Below, one piece after another: positions 1-8,334 of a stretch of 64,000 nt of DNA. The stretch comes from Halopenitus salinus (GTDB lineage: Archaea; Halobacteriota; Halobacteria; Halobacteriales; Haloferacaceae), in the NCBI RefSeq assembly GCF_042662125.1, contig NZ_JBHSXL010000008.1, forward strand, positions 1-64,000, in the 5' to 3' direction. Positions within the stretch are counted from its first letter, which is position 1. Each line of letters opens with the position of its first letter. A model generated the notes under the pieces. It was not told the origin of the DNA. It did no database searches and saw nothing but the letters and a program-made list of their open reading frames with translations. Made by a program: the position numbers and the translations under genes.

Positions 1-183
1 GCCGAACTCGAGGTCGCGAACCGCCGCGCCCGCGCGCTCCGCGATCTCCGCCTCCGGGATCGGGTCCGTCTCCCACACCTGCTCGATGACCCCGAACTCC
101 GGCAGCTCGACCGCTCCACAGGCCTCGAGGACCGTCTCCTCTGCGACCGTCAGGTCGGATAGCGTCTCCATGGTTCGGTACAT
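1..183 (-). CDS. 5' end of an unidentified gene (partial)
   Basis: An open frame runs from an ATG at 183 (a second in-frame ATG is at 171) off the left edge of the window. The visible 57 to 61 residues begin MYRTMETLSDLTVAEETV and are acidic and mostly helical in character. An A/T-rich stretch lies about 20 bases upstream of 183. I do not recognise the family from this fragment and assign no function. The later ATG gives a more typical start. It is divergent from the UspA gene. Confidence 0.55.
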   Translation of the reverse strand, partial: MYRTMETLSDLTVAEETVLEACGAVELPEFGVIEQVWETDPIPEAEIAERAGAAVRDLEFG

Positions 184-259
184 GAGGGTCTCGGTAATAA
201 ACGCGGTGAGGATTCCTCGAGGCGCGCCGCCCCCGGTCCGCGAGGCGATCCGCCACCGG

Positions 260-266
260 TTTTATG
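260..266 (+). promoter_or_regulatory. TATA-like box for the UspA gene
   Basis: The sequence ttttatg is centred about 28 bases before the ATG at 291. This is the spacing expected for a leaderless haloarchaeal transcript, and it supports the 291 start over the longer frame beginning at 264. Confidence 0.55.
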
Positions 267-290
267 ACCTCGTCAGCCGAATCGCCGTTC

Positions 291-704
291 ATGGCGAAGC
301 GAATACTGGTGCCGGTGGACGGTTCCGAGGAGTCGGATCGGGCAGTCGAGTTCGCCGCCGAGGAGTGGCCGGACGCCCGGATCACGCTGTTGCACGTGAT
401 CAACCCCGCGCGCTCGGTTTCGGGGGCCGAGATGGGCGTCTCCGGGCTCACCGAGGACTGGTACGAAAACGCCGAGCGGAACGCGGAGACGCTGCTCTCG
501 GAGACGGTCGAACGGGCCGATATCGACGCCGAGACCCTCGTCGAGGTCGGCAGACCGGTCCACACGATCCTCGAGGCCGCCGACGATTTCGACGGGATCG
601 TCATCGGCAGCCAGGGACGGACGGGGCTCTCGCGTGTCCTCCTCGGAAGCGTCGCGGAGGGCGTCGTCCGCAAGGCCGAGATCCCGGTCACCGTGGTTCG
701 TTGA
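291..704 (+). CDS. UspA family universal stress protein
   Basis: This 137-residue protein is a single universal stress domain of usual length, acting in the cytoplasm. It opens with the first beta strand (MAKRILVPVDGSEES) and closes with the nucleotide-binding signature G-x2-G-x9-G-S near residues 112 to 126 (GSQGRTGLSRVLLGS), which marks the ATP-binding subtype. The start at 291 is chosen because the box at 260-266 sits at leaderless distance and because the domain begins there. Family members respond to stress, but the specific role here is not known. The 16 bases around its stop codon recur, imperfectly, 19 bases downstream. Confidence 0.9.
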   Translation: MAKRILVPVDGSEESDRAVEFAAEEWPDARITLLHVINPARSVSGAEMGVSGLTEDWYENAERNAETLLSETVERADIDAETLVEVGRPVHTILEAADDFDGIVIGSQGRTGLSRVLLGSVAEGVVRKAEIPVTVVR

Positions 705-768
705 CCGTCCGAGGGTTCGTTGGCCGGTCCCCGAGAGCACGAGGTCGGGTCGACCCCTCGGTCGATCC

Positions 769-2097
769 TCAAAAGATGTTCGCACGCCGGTAGACGGAGA
801 TCCCCTCGTCCGTGATCTCGTAGGGCTTCGTCTCCCGGGAGTGGTTCGCGTTTCGGATCTTCTGTATCTCGATCGCCAGCCGCGTCTCGCGGAAGTCGGA
901 GGGTCGGACGTACTGGAGGACGAAGACGGCGTCGGTGAGGTACTCGACGATCCCGTGTCGGGAGGCGTAGGGGTTCGACTCGCTGGCCTCGGAGGTCAAC
1001 ATCGTCGTCACGCCCGCCTCCTTGAGCGACCGGGTGAACTCGAAGAGCTCCGACCGCCGTTTCGCCGGATGGTCGTACATCATCTCGAGCAGCGAGACCG
1101 AATCGAGCACCAACCGCTCGGCGCCGAACTCACGGATGAGCGTCGCGAGTTCGTTGCCGATCGAATCCAGCGAGTTGGCCATCTCGATCGGGTCGATGGA
1201 GACGACGGCCAACAGCCCCTCCGACTCGTACTCGCGGAATCCCCATCCCTTCTCCTCGGCCGTCGAGAGGATCGCCTCCCTGCTCTCCTCGAGGGTGATG
1301 TAGACCGCACGTTCACCGCGCGAGAGCGCCTCCTCGAGGAACTGCAGCGAGAACGTGGTCTTTCCGGTCCCCGCGGACCCGATCGTAACCATCAACGACC
1401 GCGTGGGCACGCCGCCGAGGATCATCTCGTCAAGCCCCTCGATCCCGACGTCGATCCGGTCGAGATTGGACTCGAACGCCTCCTCGTCGAAGTCCGTTCC
1501 GCCGCCGGGAGCGGCGAATCCGCCCTCCTCGTCGGCCCCGCCGAAGGACCCGAACCCGAAGTCGTCGCCTCCACCGCCCGGGTCGAACCCGCCCGAGTCG
1601 TCGAACTCGGGCGGGGACGCGTCATTCCCGCCCCCGAAGCCGGTGGCATCGGAACCGCCGCGATCGAAGGCGTCGTCCGCCGCGGCGCCGTCCGCCCCGC
1701 CGCCATTCGCGTCCCTCGAACCCTCACCGTCGAAGGTTCCGAACCCGAACTCGTCGGTTTGATCCTCGTCGTCTCCCGAATCGGAACCGGAGTCGGAACC
1801 GGAAGCTGGGCGCGTCTCGCGGTCGGCCGACCGTGGTCGAGAATCCGGTCCATCGCCCGCGTGCTCGTCCGATTCCGAGCCGTGCTCGGAGGGCTTCGAC
1901 TCAGAATCCGCCTCCGACTCAGAATCCGCCTCCGACTCAGAATCCGCCTCCGACTCAGAATCCGCCTCCGACTCAGAATCCGCCTCCGACTCAGAATCCG
2001 CCTCCGACTCAGAATCCGCCTCCGATCCGGATTCGGGGGACTCCTCCTCGAGCTCGCGGCGCGCACGCTCGAACCAGTCGTCCTCGTCGTCGCTCAT
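769..2097 (-). CDS. KaiC/RAD55-like ATPase with acidic repeat N-terminus (HTR-like)
   Basis: The 442-residue protein has two parts. Residues 1 to about 215 are low-complexity, acidic and Gly/Ser-rich, and include seven perfect copies of the hexapeptide EADSES near residues 25 to 67. The C-terminal 220 residues form a RecA/KaiC-type ATPase, with Walker A GSAGTGKT near 239-246 and a Walker B-like LVLDSV near 326. It matches proteins annotated in haloarchaea as HTR-like or RAD55-family ATPases, whose role is unclear; relatives act in signalling, gas-vesicle control and archaellum assembly. The ATG at 2097 is preferred over a longer frame because the acidic N-terminus begins there. It is divergent from NAD kinase. 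Confidence 0.85.
   Translation of the reverse strand: MSDDEDDWFERARRELEEESPESGSEADSESEADSESEADSESEADSESEADSESEADSESEADSESKPSEHGSESDEHAGDGPDSRPRSADRETRPASGSDSGSDSGDDEDQTDEFGFGTFDGEGSRDANGGGADGAAADDAFDRGGSDATGFGGGNDASPPEFDDSGGFDPGGGGDDFGFGSFGGADEEGGFAAPGGGTDFDEEAFESNLDRIDVGIEGLDEMILGGVPTRSLMVTIGSAGTGKTTFSLQFLEEALSRGERAVYITLEESREAILSTAEEKGWGFREYESEGLLAVVSIDPIEMANSLDSIGNELATLIREFGAERLVLDSVSLLEMMYDHPAKRRSELFEFTRSLKEAGVTTMLTSEASESNPYASRHGIVEYLTDAVFVLQYVRPSDFRETRLAIEIQKIRNANHSRETKPYEITDEGISVYRRANIF
1898..2023. repeat. Seven perfect 18-bp tandem repeats inside a CDS
   Basis: The unit gactcagaatccgcctcc is repeated seven times without a mismatch at 1898, 1916, 1934, 1952, 1970, 1988 and 2006. On the minus strand it encodes EADSES in the N-terminal tail of the KaiC-like ATPase. 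The unit is a multiple of three, so a change in copy number would keep the frame open. Complete lack of synonymous divergence between copies suggests recent expansion or continuing homogenisation. Confidence 0.97.
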
Positions 2098-2225
2098 GGC
2101 GTCCCCCTCGGCGCGTCCGCCCGCATCGGCTCGCGGGTCGATCGGCGGATCACGTTCGGGAACTGGGTCGGCGAGGGCTTGAAACTTTACGTGTGGTTTT
2201 TCTCGGCGGGCCCACACCCTCCGGT

Positions 2226-3047
2226 ATGCAGACCGGCATCGTCGCACAGCGGAACAATCCCCGAGCCGCCTCGCTCGCGGGCGAACTCCGCGACGCGCTC
2301 GTCGATCGGGACGTGGAGGTGCGGATCGACGAGTCGACCGCCGCGGCGCTCGATCTCTCGGGATCGCCGATCGAGACGTTCGACGGCTGTGATCTCGTGG
2401 TGGCGATCGGCGGCGACGGGACGCTGCTTTTTGCCGCCCGCAACGCGGACGGGACGCCGATCCTCGGGGTGAACCTCGGGGAGGTCGGGTTCCTCAACGC
2501 GGTTCCCCCGGAGGACGCCGAATCCGCGGTTCTCGACGCCGTTGGGGAGTTCCGGGCGGACGATCTCTCCGTTCGGGAGGCGTCCCGGCTCGTCGCGCGC
2601 GTCGACGGCTGGGAGTCGAATCCGGCGGCGAACGAGATCGTGATCCAGGGCGACCGCCGCGGACACGGCGGCGGGCTCGAGTACGCCGTCCGCGTCGACG
2701 GGTCGGTCTACTCCGAGAGCCACGCGGACGGCGTGTTGGTCTCCACCCCGACGGGATCGACGGCCTACAACCTCTCCGAGGGCGGGCCGATCGTACACCC
2801 GGACCTCGAGATCGCGGTGGTGAACGAGATGTGTGCACGCGACGGAATGCCGCCGTTCGCGGTCGAACTCGACGCGGAGGTCGTGGTCTCCACGACCGGC
2901 AGCGAGCCCGCGATCATCACGAGCGACGGACGCGAGCCACGCCGGTTCGAGGGACCGGTCGAGGTGTCGATCTCGCGGTCCGAAACGCCGCTTCGGATCG
3001 CGGGGCCCCAGTCGGACTTCTTCGAGGCGCTCGGCAAGTTGAGCTGA
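2226..3047 (+). CDS. nadK: NAD(+) kinase
   Basis: This 273-residue protein of family-typical length phosphorylates NAD to NADP in the cytoplasm. It has the diagnostic GGDGTLLFA loop near residues 62-70, followed by GVNLGEVGFLN (the NAD kinase G-x-N-x-G-x-x-G-F-L motif). It also has the conserved TPTGSTAYNLSEGGPIVHPD segment (substrate loop with Gly-Gly-Pro) around residues 177-196. The start at 2226 is the first Met before the conserved N-terminus. It is followed by the RNase HII gene on the same strand after a 140-base spacer with degenerate short repeats. Confidence 0.95.
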   Translation: MQTGIVAQRNNPRAASLAGELRDALVDRDVEVRIDESTAAALDLSGSPIETFDGCDLVVAIGGDGTLLFAARNADGTPILGVNLGEVGFLNAVPPEDAESAVLDAVGEFRADDLSVREASRLVARVDGWESNPAANEIVIQGDRRGHGGGLEYAVRVDGSVYSESHADGVLVSTPTGSTAYNLSEGGPIVHPDLEIAVVNEMCARDGMPPFAVELDAEVVVSTTGSEPAIITSDGREPRRFEGPVEVSISRSETPLRIAGPQSDFFEALGKLS

Positions 3048-3187
3048 CGGTCGGACGCCGCCACCCACGACCGACCACGGCACCCACATCCGCGACCAGC
3101 CATGGGCTTCCACGTCCACGACCAGCCAGGGCTTCGTCACCCGCGACCGGCAACGTCTTTGTCGCCCGCGCCCGATCGACCCGGGTG

Positions 3188-3907
3188 ATGTACGTCGGCG
3201 CCGACGAAGCCGGAAAGGGTCCCGTGCTCGGGCCGATGATCGCCGCCGCGGTCCGTGCCGACCCGGATCGGCTGCCGGAGGGGATCGACGACTCGAAGCG
3301 GCTGGCGCCCGCCCGTCGCGAGGACCTCGCGGAGGGGATCCGGTCCGACTCCGGGACGATCGTCGGCGTCGGAGCGGTCGAACCGTCCGAGATCGACGAC
3401 CCGGAGACCGACATGAACTCGCTCACCGTCGCCGCGCAGGCGCGAGCGATCGCGGCGGCCCTGCACTCGATCGATCGCGAGAGCTCGGACGACGAAGCGA
3501 TCCGGCTGGTCGTCGACGCGGGTGACGTCTCCGAGGACCGGTTCGCCCGTCGGTTGCGGGAGGCGACCGAGGGACTGCTCCGCGAGGACGCCGACTTCCG
3601 GGGTCCGGTCCCTGCCCTCGAGGTCGACGCCCGCCACGGCGCGGACGAGGATGATCCGGTCGTCGGGGCGGCCTCGATCCTCGCGAAGGTCGAACGCGAC
3701 CGACGGATGGCGGCGATCGACGCCTCCCATCCGGACCGCGGACCGGTCGGCAGCGGCTATCCGAGCGATCCCGACACGCGCGCGTTCCTCGAGACGTACG
3801 TGGACGAAACGGGGGAGTTTCCGGCGTGTACGCGGCGAACGTGGTCGACCTGCGATCGGATTCTGGCGGAGCGCGAACAGGCGGGACTCGAGGACTTCGG
3901 GAACTGA
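3188..3907 (+). CDS. rnhB: Ribonuclease HII
   Basis: The 239-residue protein cuts RNA in RNA/DNA hybrids and at single ribonucleotides in DNA. It begins with MYVGADEAGKGPVLGPM, in which the DEAGKG motif carries two catalytic acidic residues. The family block GADEDDPVVGAASILAKVERDR lies near residues 155-176, and the C-terminal GSGYPSDPDTRAFL segment contacts substrate in known structures. The ATG at 3188 directly precedes the catalytic motif; a GTG one codon earlier is possible. Length and motif order are normal for archaeal RNase HII. Confidence 0.95.
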   Translation: MYVGADEAGKGPVLGPMIAAAVRADPDRLPEGIDDSKRLAPARREDLAEGIRSDSGTIVGVGAVEPSEIDDPETDMNSLTVAAQARAIAAALHSIDRESSDDEAIRLVVDAGDVSEDRFARRLREATEGLLREDADFRGPVPALEVDARHGADEDDPVVGAASILAKVERDRRMAAIDASHPDRGPVGSGYPSDPDTRAFLETYVDETGEFPACTRRTWSTCDRILAEREQAGLEDFGN

Positions 3908-3997
3908 GCGACGGCCGGCGTGGTGGCGAACGAGGCGACGAGGAGGCGGCGACCGACACGGATCAGCGACGCGATCCGCCGCTGCGGTCCGCCCGGG

Positions 3998-5611
3998 TCA
4001 CCGCTCCGTGAGGAGCGTCCGGAGGATGTCGCCGTAGGCCGGCCGGGTGATCAACACGCCGATGAGCACGCCGAGGATGGTGAAGATGGCGAACCCGGAG
4101 AGGTCGCCGAGGCTCAACACCATGAGCGGCGCCATCGCGATGATCGTCGTCGCGGCGGCGGCGCCGATCACCCAGAAGGCACGCCGGAACCGCGAGTCGA
4201 AGACCTTCCGCGAGTTGACCTCGCCCTCGCTCATCACCTCGTCGGCGATGATGACGAGGTCGTCGACCCCGGTCCCGACCACGGCGATGAACCCGGCGAT
4301 CACCGCGAGATCCAGCGGATACCCGACGAGCGCGGCGAAGCCGAGGAGCGCGTACACCTCGGAGAGCGCCGTCACCGTCATCGGGAGGGCGACCTTCGGC
4401 TCGCGGTAGCGGAGGAAGACCATCCCGGCCACGGCGAACACGGAGAGGACGCCGACGATCAGCGAGTAGAACTTGAACTGCTCGCCCTGGGTCGGCGAGA
4501 TGAACGAGGCGGAGCCGTCGCCCAGCTCGGCCGGCAGCGCGCCGGCCCGCAGGTTGATGGAGATCTGCTGGGCGCGCTCGAAGGAGCCCTCGGCGGCGCC
4601 GGTCGTCAGTCGGAATCCGGGATCGTTCACCCAGGTCCCACGAAGCATGGGCCCGAGCAGTGTTTCGTCCATTCCGAAGGAGTTGACGACCTCGTCGTCG
4701 ACGACGAGCAGGAGACACGGGTCGGAGCTCTCGGTGTAGTCCTCCGTACAGGTCCAGTCGTCGCCGCCGCCGGCCGCCGAGTCGGCCTCCTGGACGGTTC
4801 GCTGGAGCCGTTCGGCGGGCGACTCCTCGCCCTCGGGTGCGTCGTCGATCACCGAAACGGGCACGTAGGAGCCACCCTGGTCGGTTCGGGTCGCGGTGCC
4901 GATGTTCTCGAAGTCGTCCTGGGTCAACACGCCCCGCTCGACCGTCCCGTTCCCGTCCGATCCGCCCGGGACGTAGATGTCGATCCGGACGGTGCCGCGC
5001 TCCTCGATCAGGCTCGTGACGCTCTCGATGTCCTCGCCGGGGACCTCGATGAGCACGAACGACCGGCCGGAGGCGTCGACGATCTCCCGGACGCTGCCGC
5101 CCGAGAGGCCCGCCTCGTTGATCTTCCCCTCGATGACGTTGATCGTCGCCTCGCGGGTCTCCTCGGTGACGCCCTCGCGGATCCCGTCGTGTTCGTAGCC
5201 GGCCGCCGCGAGCGCGGACTCGAACTGTTCCTCGCTCACGTCTGGGTCCGTGACCTCGACCGCGCCGGACCCGCCGTCCTCCTGGCTCCGGAGCTCGGCG
5301 TTGACGTCGCTGCTCGTGGTCTCGGGGAGTTCGGCCGCGACCTCGCTTGCGACCGTCGCCGGATCGGCGCCGTCGAAGGGAACCTCCATCGCGGTGTAGC
5401 CGACGAGCGGGGCGCGTATTCGCGTTCCGCCGTCGAGATCGAGGCCGAACTGGAGGTTCGTCAACCCCTGCGCCTCGGCGTCGTTCTCGGCGGCTATCCC
5501 CTCGGCGCCGGCGTCGGGCGCGAACTGCGGGGCGAACAGCACGACCGTGGAGGCGAGGAGAACGAGGACGAGCAGCCCGATCCGCCAGTGCTTCTTGACG
5601 GCGTCGATCAT
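3998..5611 (-). CDS. secD: Protein-export membrane protein SecD
   Basis: This 537-residue membrane protein has one N-terminal membrane helix (about residues 12-30), a large extracytoplasmic region, and five C-terminal helices of the RND-type export family. The last block includes the conserved VGTGVDDLVIIADEV segment. SecD and SecF work with the SecYE channel in late translocation. The start ATG (5609-5611) overlaps the secF stop in an ATGA junction, so translation is probably coupled. A longer frame to 5689 would include part of secF and is rejected. The order secF-secD is the haloarchaeal arrangement. Confidence 0.95.
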   Translation of the reverse strand: MIDAVKKHWRIGLLVLVLLASTVVLFAPQFAPDAGAEGIAAENDAEAQGLTNLQFGLDLDGGTRIRAPLVGYTAMEVPFDGADPATVASEVAAELPETTSSDVNAELRSQEDGGSGAVEVTDPDVSEEQFESALAAAGYEHDGIREGVTEETREATINVIEGKINEAGLSGGSVREIVDASGRSFVLIEVPGEDIESVTSLIEERGTVRIDIYVPGGSDGNGTVERGVLTQDDFENIGTATRTDQGGSYVPVSVIDDAPEGEESPAERLQRTVQEADSAAGGGDDWTCTEDYTESSDPCLLLVVDDEVVNSFGMDETLLGPMLRGTWVNDPGFRLTTGAAEGSFERAQQISINLRAGALPAELGDGSASFISPTQGEQFKFYSLIVGVLSVFAVAGMVFLRYREPKVALPMTVTALSEVYALLGFAALVGYPLDLAVIAGFIAVVGTGVDDLVIIADEVMSEGEVNSRKVFDSRFRRAFWVIGAAAATTIIAMAPLMVLSLGDLSGFAIFTILGVLIGVLITRPAYGDILRTLLTER

Positions 5612-6534
5612 CGATCGGACACCCCCTCGAACTTGTACCACCGAAGCAGCGAGACGTTGAGCAGGTAGGTGTTCATCAGGTCGGCACACAGCCCGACCGC
5701 CAGAATGATTCCGATGTCACGGAGCAGGTCGACGCCGAAGACGGTCGCGACGACGGCCATCACGGCCATCGCCGCGATGGAGGTGATCGTCATCGTGACG
5801 CCGGTCCGCATCGCCCGGCTGACCGACTCGTAGAAGCCGCCGGTCCGGCGCAACACGGAGTTGTTCAACAGGATGTCGGAGTCGACGGAGTACCCGATGA
5901 TCATCAAGAGCGCCGCGACGGTCCCGAGGGTCATATCGATCCCCAGCAGGTTCATGACCGCCACGGGGATCACGAGATCCGAGAAGGCCGAGAGGACGAC
6001 GGCGATGGACGGAACGAACGTCCGGAACATCGCGAAGACGAGCACGCTCATGCCGAGGAAGGCGACGAGGAGCCCGCCGAGCGCCTGCGTCTGGACGCCG
6101 CTACCGAAGCTCGCGGAGACCCGGTCCTGGGCATCGACGGTGAATCCGACGTCACGCGCCTCGCCGGCCACGGAGCCGAAGTCGCCGCTTTCCCCGGAAC
6201 CGTCGGGGGGGGCGTCGGGGCGGAACGTCACGACGTAGGTCTCGTCGCCGGGCACGTACTGGATCGAGGACGGCTCGACCGAGAACGTCTCCGGGTCCTC
6301 GAGCGTCCCGCGGGCCGCCGGCGTTCCCGGCTCGAAGTCCGCGCTCTCGTTGACGGAGAGCCGCAGTTCGGCTCCGCCGGTGAACTCGACGCCGAGGTCG
6401 GCGGGGGCGCCCGTCGCGAGGTACCACCCGCCGAGTATCAAAAGCGCTATCGCCAGGATCGCGAGGGGAACCGCGACGAGCTGGCGATTGGAGTACTCGG
6501 TGTAGTCGACCTCCGGTACCTCGATCGCTACCAT
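5608..6534 (-). CDS. secF: Protein-export membrane protein SecF
   Basis: This 308-residue partner of SecD has an N-terminal membrane helix (about residues 20-40), a periplasm-side domain starting with the DLGVEFTGGAELRL segment typical of SecF, and five C-terminal helices. These include the SIAVVLSAFSDLVIPVAVM and IGYSVDSDILLNNSVLRRTG blocks. The Met at 6534 begins the VAIEVPEVDYTEYSN leader. It is the first gene of the two-gene unit and shares an ATGA overlap with secD. Confidence 0.95.
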   Translation of the reverse strand: MVAIEVPEVDYTEYSNRQLVAVPLAILAIALLILGGWYLATGAPADLGVEFTGGAELRLSVNESADFEPGTPAARGTLEDPETFSVEPSSIQYVPGDETYVVTFRPDAPPDGSGESGDFGSVAGEARDVGFTVDAQDRVSASFGSGVQTQALGGLLVAFLGMSVLVFAMFRTFVPSIAVVLSAFSDLVIPVAVMNLLGIDMTLGTVAALLMIIGYSVDSDILLNNSVLRRTGGFYESVSRAMRTGVTMTITSIAAMAVMAVVATVFGVDLLRDIGIILAVGLCADLMNTYLLNVSLLRWYKFEGVSDR

Positions 6535-6628
6535 ATGTCTGCGGGGTCCGGCTGCATGCCGAATAAGCCTTCTTATCGAGCGGCTTCGCTCGTATCGAGG
6601 GGCCACGGACGGCCCTCCGGTCCGCGGG

Positions 6629-8176
6629 TCAGGAGACCTCGATCGTCTCTCGATGCCACCCGGTCGCGCCGCTCGGTCGAGGGCTCGACTCCTCGGCGGT
6701 CTGGACGGTCCCGTCACGCCGGATCGAGCGCGTCACCACCTCGAACTCGCTTCGATCCGGGGCCGCGAACTCGTGGCGCCATCGACGCCACGCGTGGGGT
6801 GCGAGCTGCGGCTCCAGTTCGGCCTCGCTCCACGTCTCGCCGCCGTCGACGCTGACCTCGACGGAAGCGATCTCCTCGATCCCGGTCTCGAGACCGCCGA
6901 AGGCGACGCCCCCGATGATGACGGCGTCCCCATCCCGCACGCCGCCGCGGACGTAGGAGGTGGTGTTGACGACCGCCTCCTCGTCCCAGCCGCGGGCCTC
7001 CCAGTAGGCCTCGTGATCGCCGGGTACAACCTCGATACGGTCGATCCACTTGGTCATCTTCATCCCGTAGCGTCCGGGGACGATCAGCCGGGCCGGGAAG
7101 CCGTGTTCGGTCTCGAGGGTCCGCCCGCCCATTCCGAAGGCGATCATGACGTCCTCGCGCTCGACCCGCTCCAGCGGGATGGCCTCGCTGTATCCGTCCG
7201 CGGCGTGGGTCACCACGTCGACGGCGTCGGAAGCGGGACCCGCCGCGGCGACGAGATCCGAGAGGGGAACGCCCGTCCAGTGTCCCGTCCCGATCAGGTC
7301 CCCGCCGACGACGTTCGAGACGCACACGAGCGTCACGGTCCGATCGACGGCCGCGTCGTGACCGATCAGCTCGTCGTAGGAGAGGGAGTAGGATCGCTCC
7401 ACCGCACCCTCGACGTCGAGCGTCCACGTCTCCGGGTCGATCCTCGGCGGATCGACGTTGATGTCGACCACGTAGTGCTCCTCGGGCGGCGTGACGGCGG
7501 CCGGCATCCCCTCGAAATCGAACGCCGGATCGCCCTCCGGCGGGGACGTCGATCGCGCCAACGGCTCCGCGACCCGGTCGCTCTCCGAAACGCCGGCGAG
7601 CCGGTCCGATCCCCGTGCGAGACGATCGAGGAGCCATCGAAGACCGACCGTCGAGACTCCCGCGAGGACGCCCGCGTATCCGACGCGGCGAACGAACCGC
7701 CGCCGCCCCGGGAGATCGGGTCGCGCCCGCACCAACTGTGCCACGAGGGCCGCCACGGCGGTCACGACGGCGACCGAGAGAAGCAGGCCCGCGGAGAGTG
7801 GCGCGCCGGCGAGGAGGAACGACCCGGCGGTCACGCCCGCCCCGACGAACGCCATCGTCGAGGGACCGATCGGCACGTGGTGTCGGAGGACGCCGGCGAC
7901 CCCGCTCGCGAGCAGGAGGGCGGCGATGACCCCGGCGACGAGCGCCGGCTTTGTCCCGAATCCGAGCAGGCTCACCGCCATGGTCGACAGCCAGCCGGGA
8001 GACCGGACGATGATCCCCTCGGCGAGCGCGGCGGGGACGAACACCCCGACCAGCGGCTGGACGGCGAACGTCCCGGAGATCCACGCCGCGCCGATCGCGA
8101 CGCCGGCGTACGCGCGTCGATGGCGTGACGATCTCGATCGAGAATCGCCCGACTTCGAGGCGTCCGATGGACTCAC
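6629..8176 (-). CDS. Membrane-anchored sulfite-oxidase-type molybdopterin oxidoreductase
   Basis: The 515-residue protein joins an N-terminal block of about five membrane helices (residues 25 to 165) to a molybdopterin-binding domain of the sulfite oxidase/YedY type (about 210 to 515). The Mo-ligand cysteine is likely Cys285 in TLVCVSNVVGG. The segments PGRYGMKMTKWIDRIEVV and the C-terminal Ig-like domain (VEVSVDGGETWSEAEL) are typical. The substrate is not known. I chose the GTG at 8176; a GTG at 8248 would add 24 residues, so the start is uncertain. The fusion of a multi-helix anchor to this domain is worth noting. Confidence 0.88.
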   Translation of the reverse strand: MSPSDASKSGDSRSRSSRHRRAYAGVAIGAAWISGTFAVQPLVGVFVPAALAEGIIVRSPGWLSTMAVSLLGFGTKPALVAGVIAALLLASGVAGVLRHHVPIGPSTMAFVGAGVTAGSFLLAGAPLSAGLLLSVAVVTAVAALVAQLVRARPDLPGRRRFVRRVGYAGVLAGVSTVGLRWLLDRLARGSDRLAGVSESDRVAEPLARSTSPPEGDPAFDFEGMPAAVTPPEEHYVVDINVDPPRIDPETWTLDVEGAVERSYSLSYDELIGHDAAVDRTVTLVCVSNVVGGDLIGTGHWTGVPLSDLVAAAGPASDAVDVVTHAADGYSEAIPLERVEREDVMIAFGMGGRTLETEHGFPARLIVPGRYGMKMTKWIDRIEVVPGDHEAYWEARGWDEEAVVNTTSYVRGGVRDGDAVIIGGVAFGGLETGIEEIASVEVSVDGGETWSEAELEPQLAPHAWRRWRHEFAAPDRSEFEVVTRSIRRDGTVQTAEESSPRPSGATGWHRETIEVS

Positions 8177-8304
8177 GGTCGTGACGTTCCGGGGATCGAT
8201 ACGGTCATGTCGGTCCGTTCGGGGTCCAACGGGATAACGATGTTCCACGGTACCATGCCGGATACCACGGCGAGCGGGGAGACGAACGAACGCTCGACGG
8301 AATC

Positions 8305-8310
8305 CTTATC
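8305..8310 (+). promoter_or_regulatory. TATA-like box for RNase P RNA
   Basis: cttatc within aatccttatcggg lies about 27 bases before the predicted 5' end of the RNA at about 8335, as expected for a haloarchaeal promoter. Confidence 0.55.
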
Positions 8311-8334
8311 GGGACCGGTCGCCTACCGACGGAC

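Noticed and set aside
1898..2023. CRISPR-like array
   Set aside because: The copies are contiguous without spacers and encode an in-frame hexapeptide, so this is a protein repeat.
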